DNA of 6,301 nt from NCBI GenBank assembly GCA_017421885.1, contig JAFOHJ010000088.1, positions 1-6,301 on the forward strand, in the 5' to 3' direction. The stretch is from Clostridia bacterium. GTDB lineage: Bacteria > Bacillota_A > Clostridia > Oscillospirales > Butyricicoccaceae. Below, piece by piece: positions 5,452 through 6,301 of this stretch. How positions within the stretch are numbered: position 1 is the stretch's first letter; each line of letters starts with the position of its first letter. A model generated the notes under the pieces. The model worked only from the letters and a program-made list of their open reading frames with translations, did no database searches and was not told where the DNA came from. The position numbers and the translations under genes are program-made.

Positions 5452-6301
5452 ATGTATCAGCCCCTTGCAGATAAGATCCGCCCCACCGAGCTGGACGATG
5501 TCATCGGCCAGACACACATAATCGGCGAAAACGGCATCCTCCGCCGTATAATCGAGAGCGGAGCCATCCCAAATATGATTTTTTACGGTCCCTCGGGCAT
5601 CGGCAAGACTACTCTCGCCCAGATCATTGCAGGCAAGACTAAACGCAGGCTGTATAAGCTCAATGCCACAACGGCCAGCGTCAACGACATCAAGGCCATC
5701 GTCTCGGAGCTCGACACCCTGCTTGCCCCCAACGGCATCCTGCTCTATCTCGACGAGATACAGTATTTTAATAAAAAGCAGCAGCAGTCGCTCCTCGAGT
5801 TCATCGAAAGCGGCAAGATCACCCTCATTGCCTCCACCACAGAGAACCCCTATTTCTATGTATACAACGCCATCCTGAGCCGCAGCACGGTGTTTGAGTT
5901 CAAGCCCATCACTCCCAAAGAGGTGGAAAAGGCCATCAGACGTGCCTTCATCATCTGTGCCCGCGACAATAAAAAGAAGATCATCCTTGAAGAGGGCGTT
6001 GTCGAGCATATTTCCTTTGCCTGCGGAGGCGATGTCAGAAAATCCATCAATGCAGTGGAACTTTTGTGTTCGGCCGGCAGTCATAACGATGAGATCAATG
6101 TCACCCTCGAGGACACAAAGATCGTAACTCAGAAGTCCTCGGCAAGGTACGACCGCGACGGCGATGCCCACTATGATATCCTTTCGGCATTTCATAAATC
6201 GCTGCGCGGCTCCGATGTCAATGCCTCCCTCCACTATCTAGCACGCCTGCTGTGTGGAGGCGACATCGCTTCGGCGGCACGCAGAATGCTGTGTGTGGCC
6301 A
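5452..6301 (+). CDS. rarA: RarA/MgsA-type AAA+ ATPase, N-terminal 283 residues (3' end outside window)
   Basis: This is a replication-associated recombination factor of the RarA (MgsA, WHIP/Mgs1) family, a cytosolic AAA+ ATPase related to clamp-loader subunits that acts at stalled replication forks with SSB. Visible parts are the N-terminal 'PLADKIRPTELDDVIGQ', Walker A GPSGIGKT (46-53; relatives usually have GPPGTGKT), Walker B LLYLDEIQ with D101-E102, the family mark FNKKQQQSLLEFIE (106-119), sensor 1 with STTENPYF (128-135), and the arginine-finger LSR (142-144). The 'RYDRDGDAHYDILSAFHKSLRGSD' region, which opens the C-terminal tetramerisation part, begins near residue 229. About 150 residues should follow beyond the window. 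GGAGG (5441-5445) is 6 nt before the ATG; an earlier ATG at 5439 is out of frame. It is divergent from yccF. Confidence 0.93.
   Translation, partial: MYQPLADKIRPTELDDVIGQTHIIGENGILRRIIESGAIPNMIFYGPSGIGKTTLAQIIAGKTKRRLYKLNATTASVNDIKAIVSELDTLLAPNGILLYLDEIQYFNKKQQQSLLEFIESGKITLIASTTENPYFYVYNAILSRSTVFEFKPITPKEVEKAIRRAFIICARDNKKKIILEEGVVEHISFACGGDVRKSINAVELLCSAGSHNDEINVTLEDTKIVTQKSSARYDRDGDAHYDILSAFHKSLRGSDVNASLHYLARLLCGGDIASAARRMLCVA

Noticed and set aside
5446..6234. 262-residue open frame on the minus strand
   Set aside because: It lies opposite rarA, whose Walker and TTEN motifs are clear; shadow frame.
1..6301. CRISPR array, tRNA/rRNA genes, insertion sequence ends or long direct repeats
   Set aside because: Reading both strands I saw no regularly spaced repeats, no cloverleaf-like sequences and no transposase or inverted terminal repeats besides the recombinase fragment at the left edge.

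Overview
The window looks like chromosomal DNA of an anaerobic gut-type Clostridia (Oscillospiraceae/Lachnospiraceae-like). The protein families, the strong AGGAG-type ribosome binding sites and the GC-rich codon choice (many GGC, CTC, GCC and ATC codons) suggest this, but the species cannot be named from the sequence. All six complete or near-complete genes right of about position 440 share a similar codon style. The fragment at the far left does not, and appears to be the end of a mobile element.

Layout: (1) 1-322 is the C-terminal end of a large serine recombinase. It is followed by about 90 bp holding what looks like the last 22 codons of another gene, then a two-way terminator; this may be the junction (attachment site) of an integrated element. 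(2) 457-2478, minus strand, is a 673-residue Old Yellow Enzyme-type flavoprotein with FMN barrel, 4Fe-4S cluster and FAD/NAD(P) domains. It carries an HGDR motif where related 2,4-dienoyl-CoA reductases have their catalytic tyrosine region. That motif is, to my recollection, the reported hallmark of the gut bilirubin reductase BilR, so this is the most notable gene here. (3) 2722-3750, plus strand and divergent from it, is an M42 metallo-aminopeptidase, sharing a strong convergent terminator with (4) a MerR-family regulator (3799-4314, minus). (5) 4414-4866, minus, is a small membrane-anchored extracytoplasmic protein of unknown function. (6) 4970-5329, minus, is a two-repeat YccF membrane protein with a TTG start. 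(7) 5452 to the window end, plus strand, is the first 283 residues of a RarA/MgsA AAA+ ATPase, divergent from yccF.

Regulation: the merR gene has a well-formed promoter with a perfect 7-2-7 dyad (TTAAAGT-TT-ACTTTAA) just after its -10 box, which suggests autoregulation. A close copy of this dyad (13/16 identical) lies immediately upstream of the promoter of the membrane-anchored protein gene, so the regulator may control that gene too. No equally good copy was seen upstream of the bilR-like gene. Most genes appear to be single transcription units with their own promoters or terminators rather than one operon.
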